Under the pieces are notes generated by a model. The model did no database searches, was not told where the DNA came from, and was given only the letters and a program-made list of their open reading frames with translations. This document shows positions 33,312-41,315 of a stretch of DNA of 64,000 bases, piece by piece (within the stretch, counting starts at the first letter, position 1; the number at the start of each line of letters is the position of its first letter). Origin of the DNA: an uncultured Ruminococcus sp. (GTDB lineage: Bacteria; Bacillota; Clostridia; Oscillospirales; Acutalibacteraceae); the NCBI GenBank assembly GCA_902785365.1, contig CACZYC010000004.1, positions 1-64,000 of the forward strand, given 5' to 3'. The translations under genes were made by a program, and so were the position numbers.

Positions 33312-34122
33312 TATCAGCGTCTTCGCTGTTTACGCTATACGTCAGCTGTGAGCGGATATGTCCGCCGCGGATTGCGTCTACGCACTCGCGGTCGTTGCCT
33401 TCAATCCAGATAACAACTGTGTATTTATCCTGAGACTTGGCTTTGAGGTCGCTCTTGGGAATATGGAAAATAGTGTCGTTGGTCTTCCACTTTGTGGCGT
33501 CGGTTTCCGCCTGCTTGCGATCCTTAAACTTACCTTTGGCGTAAACGGCTTCCTTGCCGTTCTTGATAATCATAATACGGGTGGCTTCATCGGCGCTCTT
33601 GCTGGCGCCTGTAAGAGTCATTGTGGTCTCATAGTCGAGGTTCTGGTCGCCTGTATTTTTGAGGTAGAAAGTATAAGCGAGGTAGTTTTTGCCGTTGTGG
33701 GAGCCGTCCTCTTTATCAAGACCTTTTGGCAACCAAGCCTTGGTTATATTGGTAACTTCTTTTACGCTGCCGCCGTTGAGCTTAGTCGCGCCGTCCTTGA
33801 AGTCAGCTGACTCGGAGAGAAGAATTGTCTTGCCTGGTTCACCGTTCTCGACGGATACTACCAGGTCGCCCCACTGTGTGGTGAGCATCGAAATTATGTA
33901 GATTATCAGCAGAATCGCTACCAGTGTACCGAGGATAATGCCGTAGCGCTTTTTGCGCTTTTTAGCCTGAGCAATCTCCTTGGCGTTATCCTGAGCATGG
34001 AAATGATCATAAACTGATGATTTGTGGTCTTTAGCCGCGTCAATTTCATGCTTGTGGCCCATTTTCGCGACTTCATGCGGAGTGACGAGCTCTTCAGTTT
34101 TCTTTTTTCTTCCAAATGCCAA
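33304..34122 (-). CDS. Membrane-anchored array protein with W-x-E-G-x-D block (272 aa)
   Basis: I chose the TTG at 34122 (M-A-F-G-R-K-K-K): AAGGAG lies 8 bases upstream, whereas the in-frame GTG at 34131 overlaps that site. A charged cytoplasmic part of about 66 residues precedes one membrane segment (G-I-I-L-G-T-L-V-A-I-L-L-I-I-Y). After it comes T-Q-W-G-D rather than the A-W-Y/F motif, so SipW cleavage is doubtful. The exported part has Y-T-F-Y-L-K-N-T-G-D and V-I-W-I-E-G-N-D-R-E-C-V-D-A-I-R-G-G as in its relatives. The stop codon lies inside a heptamer array, so the original C-terminus may have been altered. Confidence 0.8.
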   Translation of the reverse strand: MAFGRKKKTEELVTPHEVAKMGHKHEIDAAKDHKSSVYDHFHAQDNAKEIAQAKKRKKRYGIILGTLVAILLIIYIISMLTTQWGDLVVSVENGEPGKTILLSESADFKDGATKLNGGSVKEVTNITKAWLPKGLDKEDGSHNGKNYLAYTFYLKNTGDQNLDYETTMTLTGASKSADEATRIMIIKNGKEAVYAKGKFKDRKQAETDATKWKTNDTIFHIPKSDLKAKSQDKYTVVIWIEGNDRECVDAIRGGHIRSQLTYSVNSEDADKE

Positions 34123-34154
34123 TATAATCACTCCTTATCAGTCATTTTCTTCGA

Positions 34155-34937
34155 TTATTCTTCAGATTCTGTTTCAGCCTCTTGTTTTGGTTCTTCTTCG
34201 GGCTTTGTTTCCGCCTGAGCTTCAGGCGTCTCTTTGTTCTCCTGTTGTGCCAAGTATTCCTCTATGGCTTTCTGCTTCTGCTCCTCGGTAAGGTCAGCGC
34301 TCTGAATCATCTCCTGAGCCTTTTTGAGAGATTTTTCCTTATTATAGGCTACTATGTTGATTACAACACGGATTGCCTGATAGAGGAAGAATATAATCAT
34401 CGGCAGTAAGATTACGAGGAAGAAACCGAGACTTGTCTGTAAATATGCTATAAAGCTGCCGAGACCGCCGATTTTGGAGCCGTGATAAGTCGCTAGAACA
34501 TTAGCGGGCGATACATCGGGCCACGCGTTGGCTTTGGGGTCCTGGTCATATGTAGAGTTGGCGTCACCCTTGGTCTTAAAGGTGCCGTCCTTGTTAACCT
34601 TGTAGATTCTATGGGTTATGAAGTCTTCCTGTTCATCCTTGTCAATGTCAACGCCAGGAATCTTGAATGTGATTACATCACCGACTTTATACTTGGGCGC
34701 GTTTTGTTTGTCGACTACATCACAAAGAAGCAAATCGCCCTTTTCAAAATCGTCAGGCTTGTCGCCTTTCATTGAATCTGAAAGTACCGTAATCGGAGCT
34801 TTGCCGAATACATTTGGAACTCCGTCATCGCCTTTAGTAGTCAACACCATAGTAAGAATGAGTATCGATACAATCAGTACGCACACTACTAAAATATCAA
34901 CTATGATGTTTAAAACCTTGATTAGTTTATTTCTCAT
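34155..34937 (-). CDS. SipW-type signal peptidase I, copy 2
   Basis: 260 residues with the same S26B plan as the copy at 19878 but clearly divergent: N-terminal membrane segment (about 10-33), L-S-D-S-M-K-G-D with nucleophile Ser55, I-T-H-R with His109, K-G-D-A-N with Asp125, and a C-terminal membrane segment about 165-195. It ends in a long Glu/Gln-rich cytoplasmic tail (about 215-260) with no known motif. It lies 41 bp after the first substrate gene, and the next substrate follows 32 bp later. Two SipW enzymes in one locus suggests that each handles a subset of substrates (inference). Confidence 0.9.
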   Translation of the reverse strand: MRNKLIKVLNIIVDILVVCVLIVSILILTMVLTTKGDDGVPNVFGKAPITVLSDSMKGDKPDDFEKGDLLLCDVVDKQNAPKYKVGDVITFKIPGVDIDKDEQEDFITHRIYKVNKDGTFKTKGDANSTYDQDPKANAWPDVSPANVLATYHGSKIGGLGSFIAYLQTSLGFFLVILLPMIIFFLYQAIRVVINIVAYNKEKSLKKAQEMIQSADLTEEQKQKAIEEYLAQQENKETPEAQAETKPEEEPKQEAETESEE

Positions 34938-34978
34938 TTTTTAGTTCTCCTTATCCTTTCAAATACCTTTAATTCCGT

Positions 34979-35791
34979 TTACGAAATCGGATTATTTTTA
35001 TTGTCACAACCAACGAATGACATTCTTACTTTGAGGTTTGCCTGCTGAACATCGTTGTCACACTGGGGATCCTCGCCCTCCATCCAAAGTCTGAATGTCA
35101 CCTTTTTGGGTGTGAGCTTTTCGAGATGGAAGAGGTTGTTATCATCGCTGTATTTCATTTCGCCCGAGGGCAAATCGAATGTTGTAAGTCTTGTTACCTG
35201 TGAACCCTTGTTGGGCTCCCATGTCTTTACGCCGTCGGCGGAGTCTTCGGTCTGGAAGTCGATGCGGACAGCCTGAGTTATCTCGGACTTGGGAGCGGGA
35301 GACGAGCTGCTGACGCGGGAACCGACTTTGTCGGAATTTTCCTTGCCCGTTTCGGTAGTAAGATGAACCCACATCTCCTTGGTAGCGATGAAGTAACACT
35401 CAACCTCTAGATATGAACGGTCATCGTTAGGCTTGGCCTCGGAGCCGTACTGGTATGTAAACCGTGAACCGTTGTTTGTCGTAACGGGGTGCAGAATCAT
35501 CTTGTCGAGGGATGTGTTATATTTACGAAGATGGGAGTTAATCATTTCGTTGGTAATCTCGAACACATACTGGTCGATATCGGAGCCGTGGTTCTGCATT
35601 GAAACACGAAGTTCCTCGCCTGTGCTTATCTTGAGCTCAAAGTCGTTAACGCCCGCAAACGTATTGACTGTGAACCATGCGAAGGTCGCCGTGGAAAGTC
35701 CTAAAACAGCGAGAATAGACAGGAAGGCTATCAATCTCTTTCGTTTGCGGAGTCTTTTTCTGTTTTTCTGAATATAGGTTTTTAAAGACAC
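34979..35791 (-). CDS. SipW-type exported protein (270 aa), first gene of the array
   Basis: The start is the GTG at 35791 (M-S-L-K-T-Y): AGGAGG lies 6-7 bases upstream, while the upstream in-frame ATG at 35839 lacks a site. A very basic stretch (R-K-R-L-R-K-R-K-R) and membrane segment lead to T-A-T-F-A-W-F-T (34-41). The mature part begins with an N-D-F-E-L-K-I-S strand and contains F-R-L-W-M-E-G-E-D-P-Q-C-D-N-D near the C-terminus followed by L-K-V-R-M-S-F. Shares a promoter (35873-35902) with the SipW copy behind it. Possible minor or tip/anchor subunit; that role is a guess. Confidence 0.82.
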   Translation of the reverse strand: MSLKTYIQKNRKRLRKRKRLIAFLSILAVLGLSTATFAWFTVNTFAGVNDFELKISTGEELRVSMQNHGSDIDQYVFEITNEMINSHLRKYNTSLDKMILHPVTTNNGSRFTYQYGSEAKPNDDRSYLEVECYFIATKEMWVHLTTETGKENSDKVGSRVSSSSPAPKSEITQAVRIDFQTEDSADGVKTWEPNKGSQVTRLTTFDLPSGEMKYSDDNNLFHLEKLTPKKVTFRLWMEGEDPQCDNDVQQANLKVRMSFVGCDNKNNPIS

Positions 35792-35872
35792 ATTATCCCT
35801 CCTGAATCCTTTATATAACACGCTTCGTACTAAAGGCACTTACACACATTAACTTATATAATTAGCTATATA

Positions 35873-35902
35873 ATTTTACACTATTTCGGGGCTTAAAGTC
35901 AA
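35873..35902 (-). promoter_or_regulatory. Promoter of the SipW array
   Basis: TTGACT (35897-35902) and TAAAAT (35873-35878), 18 bases apart, about 80 bases before the GTG start. Confidence 0.55.
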
Positions 35903-35906
35903 TATA

Positions 35907-35953
35907 ATTTGTGCATATTTTTCGCTTCTTTCGTATTTTTGTGCAATATTTTT
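35907..35953. promoter_or_regulatory. Two TTTGTGCA-type motifs upstream of the array promoter
   Basis: ATTTGTGCATATTTTT (35907) and TTTTTGTGCAATATTTTT (35936) lie in tandem about 29 bases apart just upstream of the -35. The same motif is found before the giant and the CotH-dockerin genes. The remaining spacer to 36083 is AT-rich with nothing else recognised. Confidence 0.4.
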
Positions 35954-36083
35954 GTCTATTAGTAATAATAACCAAATTCGCCTTTGAAAATTTGTTTATT
36001 TCGCTAGCAGAATTATGACGGGTTGAATAATATTTTGGTTTTCGTTTGTGTATTTTCCATAAATATCTTTCCGAATATAATTT

Positions 36084-36108
36084 GAGCCGCCGCGTAAAGC
36101 GACGGCTC
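36084..36108 (-). terminator. Hairpin after the phage-tail-like genes
   Basis: GAGCCGYCGC-type stem with a TTTA loop; a near copy lies at 42174-42199. Confidence 0.55.
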
Positions 36109-36115
36109 ATATGTA

Positions 36116-36304
36116 TTATTCTGTTGTCTGTCCGATTTCGGGGATTGAGGTGTTCTCGTCAATTTCGATGAAGTTGTTTTCGTCCTCATTTTTGCCGAGA
36201 TAAATCTCTTTTGTTCTCAGTGTTTTTGTTTCCTTATCGGTTAACACCATACCTTCGGATGCCGTAAGCCTGCGAAGCTGGACAGTTTGTGTTTCTATAT
36301 TCAT
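36116..36304 (-). CDS. Small protein of a phage-tail-like module (62 aa)
   Basis: The pattern S-E-G-M-V-L-T-D-K, then K-E-I-Y-L-G and a final acidic stretch F-I-E-I-D-E, is like short proteins encoded just after tail-fibre genes in clostridial phages. No function known. It starts 11 bp after the leucine-rich repeat gene, and a hairpin follows it. Confidence 0.65.
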   Translation of the reverse strand: MNIETQTVQLRRLTASEGMVLTDKETKTLRTKEIYLGKNEDENNFIEIDENTSIPEIGQTTE

Positions 36305-36315
36305 TGTTTTCCTTT

Positions 36316-37134
36316 CTATGCTAAGTTCCAGTTTTTGTTTGTCGCAATCGCGATTTGCTCTGCGGTTAGTTTCGCGAGGTTTGTTGCGCCGATTGTCAGT
36401 GTATAAGCAGATAAACCTGTTCTGTCCGCTAACGCGTTAAGCCAGCTTACGATTGTAGCCGCGGAATACAGAGTTGACGCGGACAGGTTAAGGTTGTTGC
36501 AGTTAAATCCGTTTGCCAGCGTGACAAACTCCAAAGACGAGCAATAACCAAACGCGGATGTAGTTATGTATGTCAGAGTTGACGGTATTGAAAGTGTTTT
36601 TAACGCTCCGCAATTATAAAATGCCGCGTTGCCTATACTAGCCAATCTACTCGGAAGATTTGCCGTAACGATTCCCGAGTACATAAAACAATATTCGTTC
36701 ATTGATATAATATTATCGGAGAAAGTTACGCTTGAAAGAACGTCACAGTTGCTGAAACAATATCTTCCTATTCTGACTACGCTGTTTGGAATCACAACAC
36801 TCGAGAGACCCCTGCACAAAGCAAAAGCGTATTCGTCTAAAAATGTAACACTGCTCGGGATAGTCACGCTTGCAAGATAGTAGCAGTTATAGAACGCGTA
36901 TTGTTTGATTTTTGTAATACCGTCGGGAATTACAAACGAAGTGAAGCTGCTTGTATTGGTATTATTCATATAATCAATAAATAAACTATTGCCTCCCGAA
37001 ATGTTTTCGATTAACGCGCCGTAATCCGAGGTAGGTGTGCCCGAAGGAACTGTTACGCCTTTATCCTCGATTGCTGTTTTTATTGAGTTAAAATCGCTGA
37101 TTGCCTGAGTAATATTCTGACTTAACGTTGCCAT
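36316..37134 (-). CDS. Leucine-rich repeat (BspA-like) phage-tail-type protein
   Basis: 272 residues. The N-terminal A-I-E-D-K-G-V-T-V-P-S-G-T-P-T-S-D-Y-G is typical of phage tail or host-recognition proteins. About residues 70-215 hold six or so BspA-type LRR_5 units (A-F-Y-N-C-x-x-L-x-S-V-T-I-P-x-S-V). The C-terminal L-T-A-E-Q-I-A-I-A-T-N-K-N-W is also seen in such proteins. No signal peptide, consistent with particle assembly rather than secretion. It begins directly after the stop of the baseplate-like gene. Confidence 0.8.
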   Translation of the reverse strand: MATLSQNITQAISDFNSIKTAIEDKGVTVPSGTPTSDYGALIENISGGNSLFIDYMNNTNTSSFTSFVIPDGITKIKQYAFYNCYYLASVTIPSSVTFLDEYAFALCRGLSSVVIPNSVVRIGRYCFSNCDVLSSVTFSDNIISMNEYCFMYSGIVTANLPSRLASIGNAAFYNCGALKTLSIPSTLTYITTSAFGYCSSLEFVTLANGFNCNNLNLSASTLYSAATIVSWLNALADRTGLSAYTLTIGATNLAKLTAEQIAIATNKNWNLA

Positions 37135-38208
37135 TTATACACCTCCGTTAAGAGCGTTTTCAAGCTGAGTGTTGAGGGTGCCGACAGTATTTTGTAATGT
37201 AGTGACAGCGGGGCTCAGAACCTCTGACCAGCTTCCCGCCTGGAAGGTTGGAGCTACCCGCGTAATCAGGCGTGAAAACACCTGCTGTGTATCCGTTTGA
37301 GTAATTACATGATATCCGTTTACATAGCGAAGCTCACACTGCTTTTCAGCCTCTATACCTACCGCCGCGGCGAGAGCGCCGTCAATCACAAACTGGTGTA
37401 CTCCGCCGAGAGTGCAGAAGTCGCCCGAATCAAAAGCGTCTGCCGCGGTAAGCGTGCCGTGATATACGACATAAAACGGAATTTCGGGAACGCAGTCGAT
37501 AATATCCTGCATACTTGTTGAGAGCTTGGCGTAGGTGACGGATTCGTCCGCGATTTTCGCGGTTGTGACAGAGCTGTCGGTGATATTCAACGTTTTTACA
37601 CTTGAGGGCTCGTCGTCAAGCTTGTTATTAAGCGCCGCGGTAAGCGACACAATAGCGGATTGGCTCGCGGTGATATTCGCGGCATTGGCGGAGATATGAG
37701 TCTCATCGTCCGCAAGCCTGTCGGGAAAGCTGTTGTATGTACCTTTGAGCTGAGCGAGTGTTTCGGTCAGCGTGGCGGCTGACTCAAGTTCGCTCTCAAG
37801 CTCGGAAATCTGCTCCTCAAGCTGCTGCCGCGGGGTGACTGAGGTCTGTTCCTCGGGGGAATCGTAAACCTGCAGCTTGACTGTGTTGGTTTTTCCGATA
37901 ACGGTATTGCCGCTTGTGATTTCAATATACAGCTTCACAAACTGCGCTTCCGAGGTAATGTCGCTTGTTATGGGCACAAAGCCCGTCAGAGGAATGCTGT
38001 TTTCGCTCCACGCAATCGGGTATACGATATAGCTCTTGTCAGGCAAAACAACGTGGAGATTAAACTCGCAGTCCTCGACGCGCTTGTCCCCGATGTAGGG
38101 ATTCAGGGCTGTGACCTGAATTGAGTTAATCAGATTTTCGCCTTTAAAAACTTTCGCGGATTTTGAAATTGAAAGTTCCTTTTGGCTGTTTAGTTCAAGT
38201 TTAATCAT
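37135..38208 (-). CDS. BppU-like phage baseplate / tail-fibre adaptor
   Basis: 357 residues. The first 120 resemble the BppU (DUF2479) N-terminal domain of Gram-positive phage baseplate upper proteins: I-K-L-E-L-N-S-Q, then F-N-L-H-V-V-L-P-D-K and V-K-L-Y-I-E-I-T-S-G. A coiled-coil linker (about 125-160, E-E-Q-I-S-E-L-E-S-E-L-E) and a trimer-like shaft with N-N-K-L-D-D follow, then a C-terminal beta domain. AAAGGA precedes the ATG. No head, terminase or integrase gene is nearby, so this is an isolated remnant or a captured tail module. Confidence 0.75.
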   Translation of the reverse strand: MIKLELNSQKELSISKSAKVFKGENLINSIQVTALNPYIGDKRVEDCEFNLHVVLPDKSYIVYPIAWSENSIPLTGFVPITSDITSEAQFVKLYIEITSGNTVIGKTNTVKLQVYDSPEEQTSVTPRQQLEEQISELESELESAATLTETLAQLKGTYNSFPDRLADDETHISANAANITASQSAIVSLTAALNNKLDDEPSSVKTLNITDSSVTTAKIADESVTYAKLSTSMQDIIDCVPEIPFYVVYHGTLTAADAFDSGDFCTLGGVHQFVIDGALAAAVGIEAEKQCELRYVNGYHVITQTDTQQVFSRLITRVAPTFQAGSWSEVLSPAVTTLQNTVGTLNTQLENALNGGV

Positions 38209-38276
38209 TAATGATATCCTTTCGTTTTGCTAAGTTGTAAAAAAACACCTCCTACTATTCCCGCAAAAAAAGAAAA

Positions 38277-38300
38277 AATTGCATTGTTTAATGCAATTTC
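38277..38300 (-). terminator. Second terminator after the LOG / 57-aa operon
   Basis: AAATTGCATT and AATGCAATTT form a stem followed on the minus strand by TTTTCTTTTTTT. Confidence 0.65.
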
Positions 38301-38307
38301 AAAGAAA

Positions 38308-38335
38308 AAAGCGCCGAAAAAATTTTCAGCGCTTT
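38308..38335 (-). terminator. Terminator after the LOG / 57-aa operon
   Basis: AAAGCGC(T/C)GAAAA stem with its complement GGCGCTTT and a T-run. Confidence 0.7.
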
Positions 38336-38348
38336 AATAAATCATTAT

Positions 38349-38522
38349 TTAATTCTGTTTTTCGACTATTTTGTACTCGTCATACAGCTGAAAGTAATGA
38401 CAGTTGTCCATACTCTGCGACATAAACCGCGCCATTTCGTCCTCGTCGAGATTAATGTCGCAAAAGTAACATTCGTACTCGTCGTCATAAGCATAGTGAG
38501 CGCAGTGCTCGCAAGCAGACAT
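38349..38522 (-). CDS. 57-aa Cys-rich acidic protein (DUF6472-like)
   Basis: ATG at 38522 follows the LOG gene stop by 2 bp. The product begins M-S-A-C-E-H-C-A-H-Y and continues D-D-E-Y-E-C-Y-F-C-D-I-N-L-D-E-D-E, then N-C-H-Y-F-Q-L-Y. Four or five cysteines in C-x2-C, C-x2-C and H-C-x-x-F-like spacing suggest a small zinc-binding fold. It matches my memory of the DUF6472 family, common in Clostridia and of unknown role. Confidence 0.7.
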   Translation of the reverse strand: MSACEHCAHYAYDDEYECYFCDINLDEDEMARFMSQSMDNCHYFQLYDEYKIVEKQN

Positions 38523-38524
38523 AT

Positions 38525-39106
38525 TTATTCCTCCTCCGGAACTTCATATTTATCGTAGGAATAAGGCTTGTAATTGTCAAGATACTCAAAAACCGTTTCG
38601 GCGCTGTCGGTCACATAGTAGAGGTCCTGACATTTTTTACTCATAAAATTCTTTGATATCGCGGAATTCATTAGATTTAACAACGGGTCATAGTAACCGT
38701 TCTCGTTGAAAATCACAATGGGCTTTGCGTGTCGGCGGAGCTGTTTGAGAGTAAGAACCTCAAAGAACTCCTCGAAAGTGCCTATTCCGCCGGGCATTAT
38801 GATAAAAGCGTCGCTTATATCCTCCATAATGAATTTGCGTTTATGCATGGTCTCCGTGTAAATCAATTCGCAATCGGTAAATTTAACGTCAACGTCGCCA
38901 TCCTCAAAAAACTTAGGAATAACTCCTATCGCTTTTCCGCCTTTGGAGCGGATACCGCGGGCTGTCGCGCCCATAATTCCGTATCTGCCCGCGCCGAACA
39001 CCAGTGTGTGGCCTTTCTCGGCGAGCATTTCGCCGAAACGCTCACCTGTCTGCAAATAGGATTTGTCAATTGTTTCACTTGAAGCGCAAAACACGCAAAT
39101 GTTCAT
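38525..39106 (-). CDS. LOG-family nucleoside 5'-monophosphate phosphoribohydrolase
   Basis: 193 residues. The family motif P-G-G-I-G-T-F-E-E near 105-113, with M-H-K-R-K just before it, is diagnostic. The Rossmann-like start V-F-C-A-S-S-E and G-A-G-R-Y-G-I-M-G are present. Members cleave AMP or cytokinin riboside phosphates to ribose phosphate and base; others are annotated as lysine decarboxylases by mistake. Substrate here unknown. Operon with the 57-residue Cys-rich gene. Confidence 0.9.
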   Translation of the reverse strand: MNICVFCASSETIDKSYLQTGERFGEMLAEKGHTLVFGAGRYGIMGATARGIRSKGGKAIGVIPKFFEDGDVDVKFTDCELIYTETMHKRKFIMEDISDAFIIMPGGIGTFEEFFEVLTLKQLRRHAKPIVIFNENGYYDPLLNLMNSAISKNFMSKKCQDLYYVTDSAETVFEYLDNYKPYSYDKYEVPEEE

Positions 39107-39119
39107 TTTTCATCTGTCC

Positions 39120-41087
39120 TTATGTTTGTTTTTTCGCTATATAAATCTGAATATCGGTAGCGTCGTTTATGTTGACGACACCGTCCTCATTATAGTCCGC
39201 AAAATAATCAATATAGTCGGGCATTGGCTTATCCACCAACGCGTACTGAATCTCGGTGACATCGTTGATGTTGACTTTTACGTCAGAGTTGACGTCGCCT
39301 TTGAACTGGGGATATTTTTTGTAGAATTCATTTGTAATCCAGGCGGCGCGGGATGTCATCCAGTCAATCATATAATTATACTCGCCCTCAAAGTCGGAAT
39401 CGTAGTATCTTGTTGCCTTATCTACCGTGTATTTACCCTGCTTGAACTGAGCCTTTTTGAGGAAAGAATGGTCGCTTATCCAGCTGCCTGTATTGAGACG
39501 CCAGCCTCTGGTGTAGTTCATATCAGCGGAACCCGCAATTAAACCATAGTAACCCGAAGCGGAGTAGAGCTCGCCCGAGGTTGAGTCTGTTTCGGAGAAA
39601 GCTTTGATTTCGGGCAGGAATTTTTCTACCCATATTTCAGCGGCGCGCTTAGTAATTGCGATACTGTTAGCGCACTTGTTCATAATATTGCTCGAAGAAG
39701 GATCTTTGGCTCTCTTTCCCTTGTACTTACACCACCAGCCTGTATATTCGGTGTAGTCGGAAACGCCCATATTATTCAAATCTCCCTCTATGCCAACGCA
39801 GTTGCCGAGAGAATTGTCATAGTCCCAAACGGGAGAAGCATAGAAACGCCACACGCCGTCAGGCGACTGCTTGTAAACCATATAAAAACTGCTGACGCCG
39901 CTGTCCCAGTTTTTGCCGAGTTCGTTTATGAGGAAGATTTTGGCGAACGAATCAACGTCTATTGACTGGGAAAGCGTTTCATAAGTCGCGGTTGAGGCGC
40001 TGAGCTTAATGAGCATCGCGGCAACCCTGTTCTTTATCTTGGTTTTTACGTCCTCATATAATGGGTCTGTTGATGACAGCTCGGGAGATTTTATTGTAAT
40101 CTCGTTGCCGCTGGTGGAGGTGTGGTAATCTTTCTCTGAGAAGCTCGGGTCAATCTCGATACAGAACGAAAACTCGCTTGCAAGAGCGCCGTCCTGAGTT
40201 TTGTAGTCGTTATCGGGAATATCGTTGACGAGGTCGCTTTTTCCGACTTCGATTTTCTGGGCGCACTGGTATGAACCGTAATACTTGCCGTTGATATAGA
40301 AATCCACAAAACGGGAATCGGAAGCGTACGGCATATCTACCGCGTCTGAAAGGTCATAGAGTATGCGGTTGCGCGCTAAAGAAGCGTCCTGATAGTTGGC
40401 AAGCAGAGAGAACTTCTTGCCTTTTTCCATTCCGCCGATTGAAACAGCGGAGCTGTATGTAATGTTGAACGGCTTTTTGGCTTTGGACCAGGTTGTGTTT
40501 CCTCTGCCCTTGATTTTCTTGATTGCCGTATTGTCAATTTTTCCGTCACTTGTTACAACCGCGCCATTAGCCGCCGCTGATAACTCTTTATCTGTTTTGA
40601 GATATTCATAGAGCGGCGTGCCTTTGCCGTCGGCGTTGACGTTATTGGCGTAGATGGCAGCCTCGGCTGTTGAAATCATAAAGGTAAGTCGATATGTGTC
40701 ACTTTTGACAGTTACATTATAAGCTGTTCCGACCTCATAGTCAACTACCGCGGTTTTTGAAGGCTCGATAGTTGTTCCGTTTACTGTAACGGCAGTTGAA
40801 AAACCGTTGTATATTTCCGCTTTACTGCCGTCAGCTGAAGATGGCATAAAGAAATACCTTGTAAGCGGGTCATCTATCACACCGTCCTCATCCTCGGGTG
40901 ACTGCCAGCAAGCCCATGCTTCCGTGTCCGCAGACTGTGTCACCGCGTGAGCGTACAAGCCCTCGCCCGAAGCGCTCAGAAACGACGGAGCGGCAGGCGC
41001 TTCGTCCTCAGCCTGAACGGAGAAAACAGGGATTGAAAATAACAGCGTTACTGCCAGTATTATTGATAAAAACTTTTTGATTTTCAT
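39120..41087 (-). CDS. CotH-kinase-domain protein with C-terminal dockerin
   Basis: 655 residues: Sec signal 1-26 ending V-Q-A, an Ig-like or cadherin-type N-terminal part (to about 170), and a CotH domain (about 175-450). The latter shows G-R-G-N-T-T-W near the start and V-W-D-Y-D-N-S-L-G-N, the metal/catalytic region of this atypical protein kinase family. At 594-655 there is a type I-like dockerin with two Ca-binding loops, G-D-V-N-S-D-V-K-V-N-I-N-D and A-D-Y-N-E-D-G-V-V-N-I-N-D. CotH proteins phosphorylate surface proteins in other bacteria and are a recurring dockerin cargo in Ruminococcus. Divergent from the cohesin-like gene. Confidence 0.92.
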   Translation of the reverse strand: MKIKKFLSIILAVTLLFSIPVFSVQAEDEAPAAPSFLSASGEGLYAHAVTQSADTEAWACWQSPEDEDGVIDDPLTRYFFMPSSADGSKAEIYNGFSTAVTVNGTTIEPSKTAVVDYEVGTAYNVTVKSDTYRLTFMISTAEAAIYANNVNADGKGTPLYEYLKTDKELSAAANGAVVTSDGKIDNTAIKKIKGRGNTTWSKAKKPFNITYSSAVSIGGMEKGKKFSLLANYQDASLARNRILYDLSDAVDMPYASDSRFVDFYINGKYYGSYQCAQKIEVGKSDLVNDIPDNDYKTQDGALASEFSFCIEIDPSFSEKDYHTSTSGNEITIKSPELSSTDPLYEDVKTKIKNRVAAMLIKLSASTATYETLSQSIDVDSFAKIFLINELGKNWDSGVSSFYMVYKQSPDGVWRFYASPVWDYDNSLGNCVGIEGDLNNMGVSDYTEYTGWWCKYKGKRAKDPSSSNIMNKCANSIAITKRAAEIWVEKFLPEIKAFSETDSTSGELYSASGYYGLIAGSADMNYTRGWRLNTGSWISDHSFLKKAQFKQGKYTVDKATRYYDSDFEGEYNYMIDWMTSRAAWITNEFYKKYPQFKGDVNSDVKVNINDVTEIQYALVDKPMPDYIDYFADYNEDGVVNINDATDIQIYIAKKQT

Positions 41088-41182
41088 AATTCAGTTCTCC
41101 TAAATCATATTTTTTCGATTATATTATATCATAACGGAATAGTAAAATTCCATTGATGTTTTTGCCATAAAAGGGCAATCAG

Positions 41183-41199
41183 TTTTGTGCAATATAATT
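41183..41199. promoter_or_regulatory. TTTTGTGCAATATAATT motif in the divergent spacer
   Basis: Third site of the TTTGTGCA motif, between the CotH-dockerin and cohesin-like genes. On the minus side a TTGCC/GGCAA inverted repeat lies next to it (41161-41177). Confidence 0.4.
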
Positions 41200-41251
41200 A
41201 TTTTATGTCAATTATATCAACATAACTCGGATTTTGACTATAATTTGACGG

Positions 41252-41280
41252 TTGATAAACCCCAAAAATTATGTTATTAT
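41252..41280 (+). promoter_or_regulatory. Promoter of the cohesin-like gene
   Basis: TTGATA and TATTAT with a 17-base spacer, about 36 bases before the ATG at 41316. Confidence 0.55.
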
Positions 41281-41315
41281 ATTCGTATCCAAAAAAATAC
41301 GAAAGAAGTTTTAAT

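Noticed and set aside
36116..38208. Intact prophage
   Set aside because: Only three tail-type genes; no integrase, terminase, capsid or lysis genes in the window.
41271..41315. Upstream ATG for the cohesin-like gene
   Set aside because: It lies upstream of or within the -10 element; the ATG at 41316 has a ribosome site.
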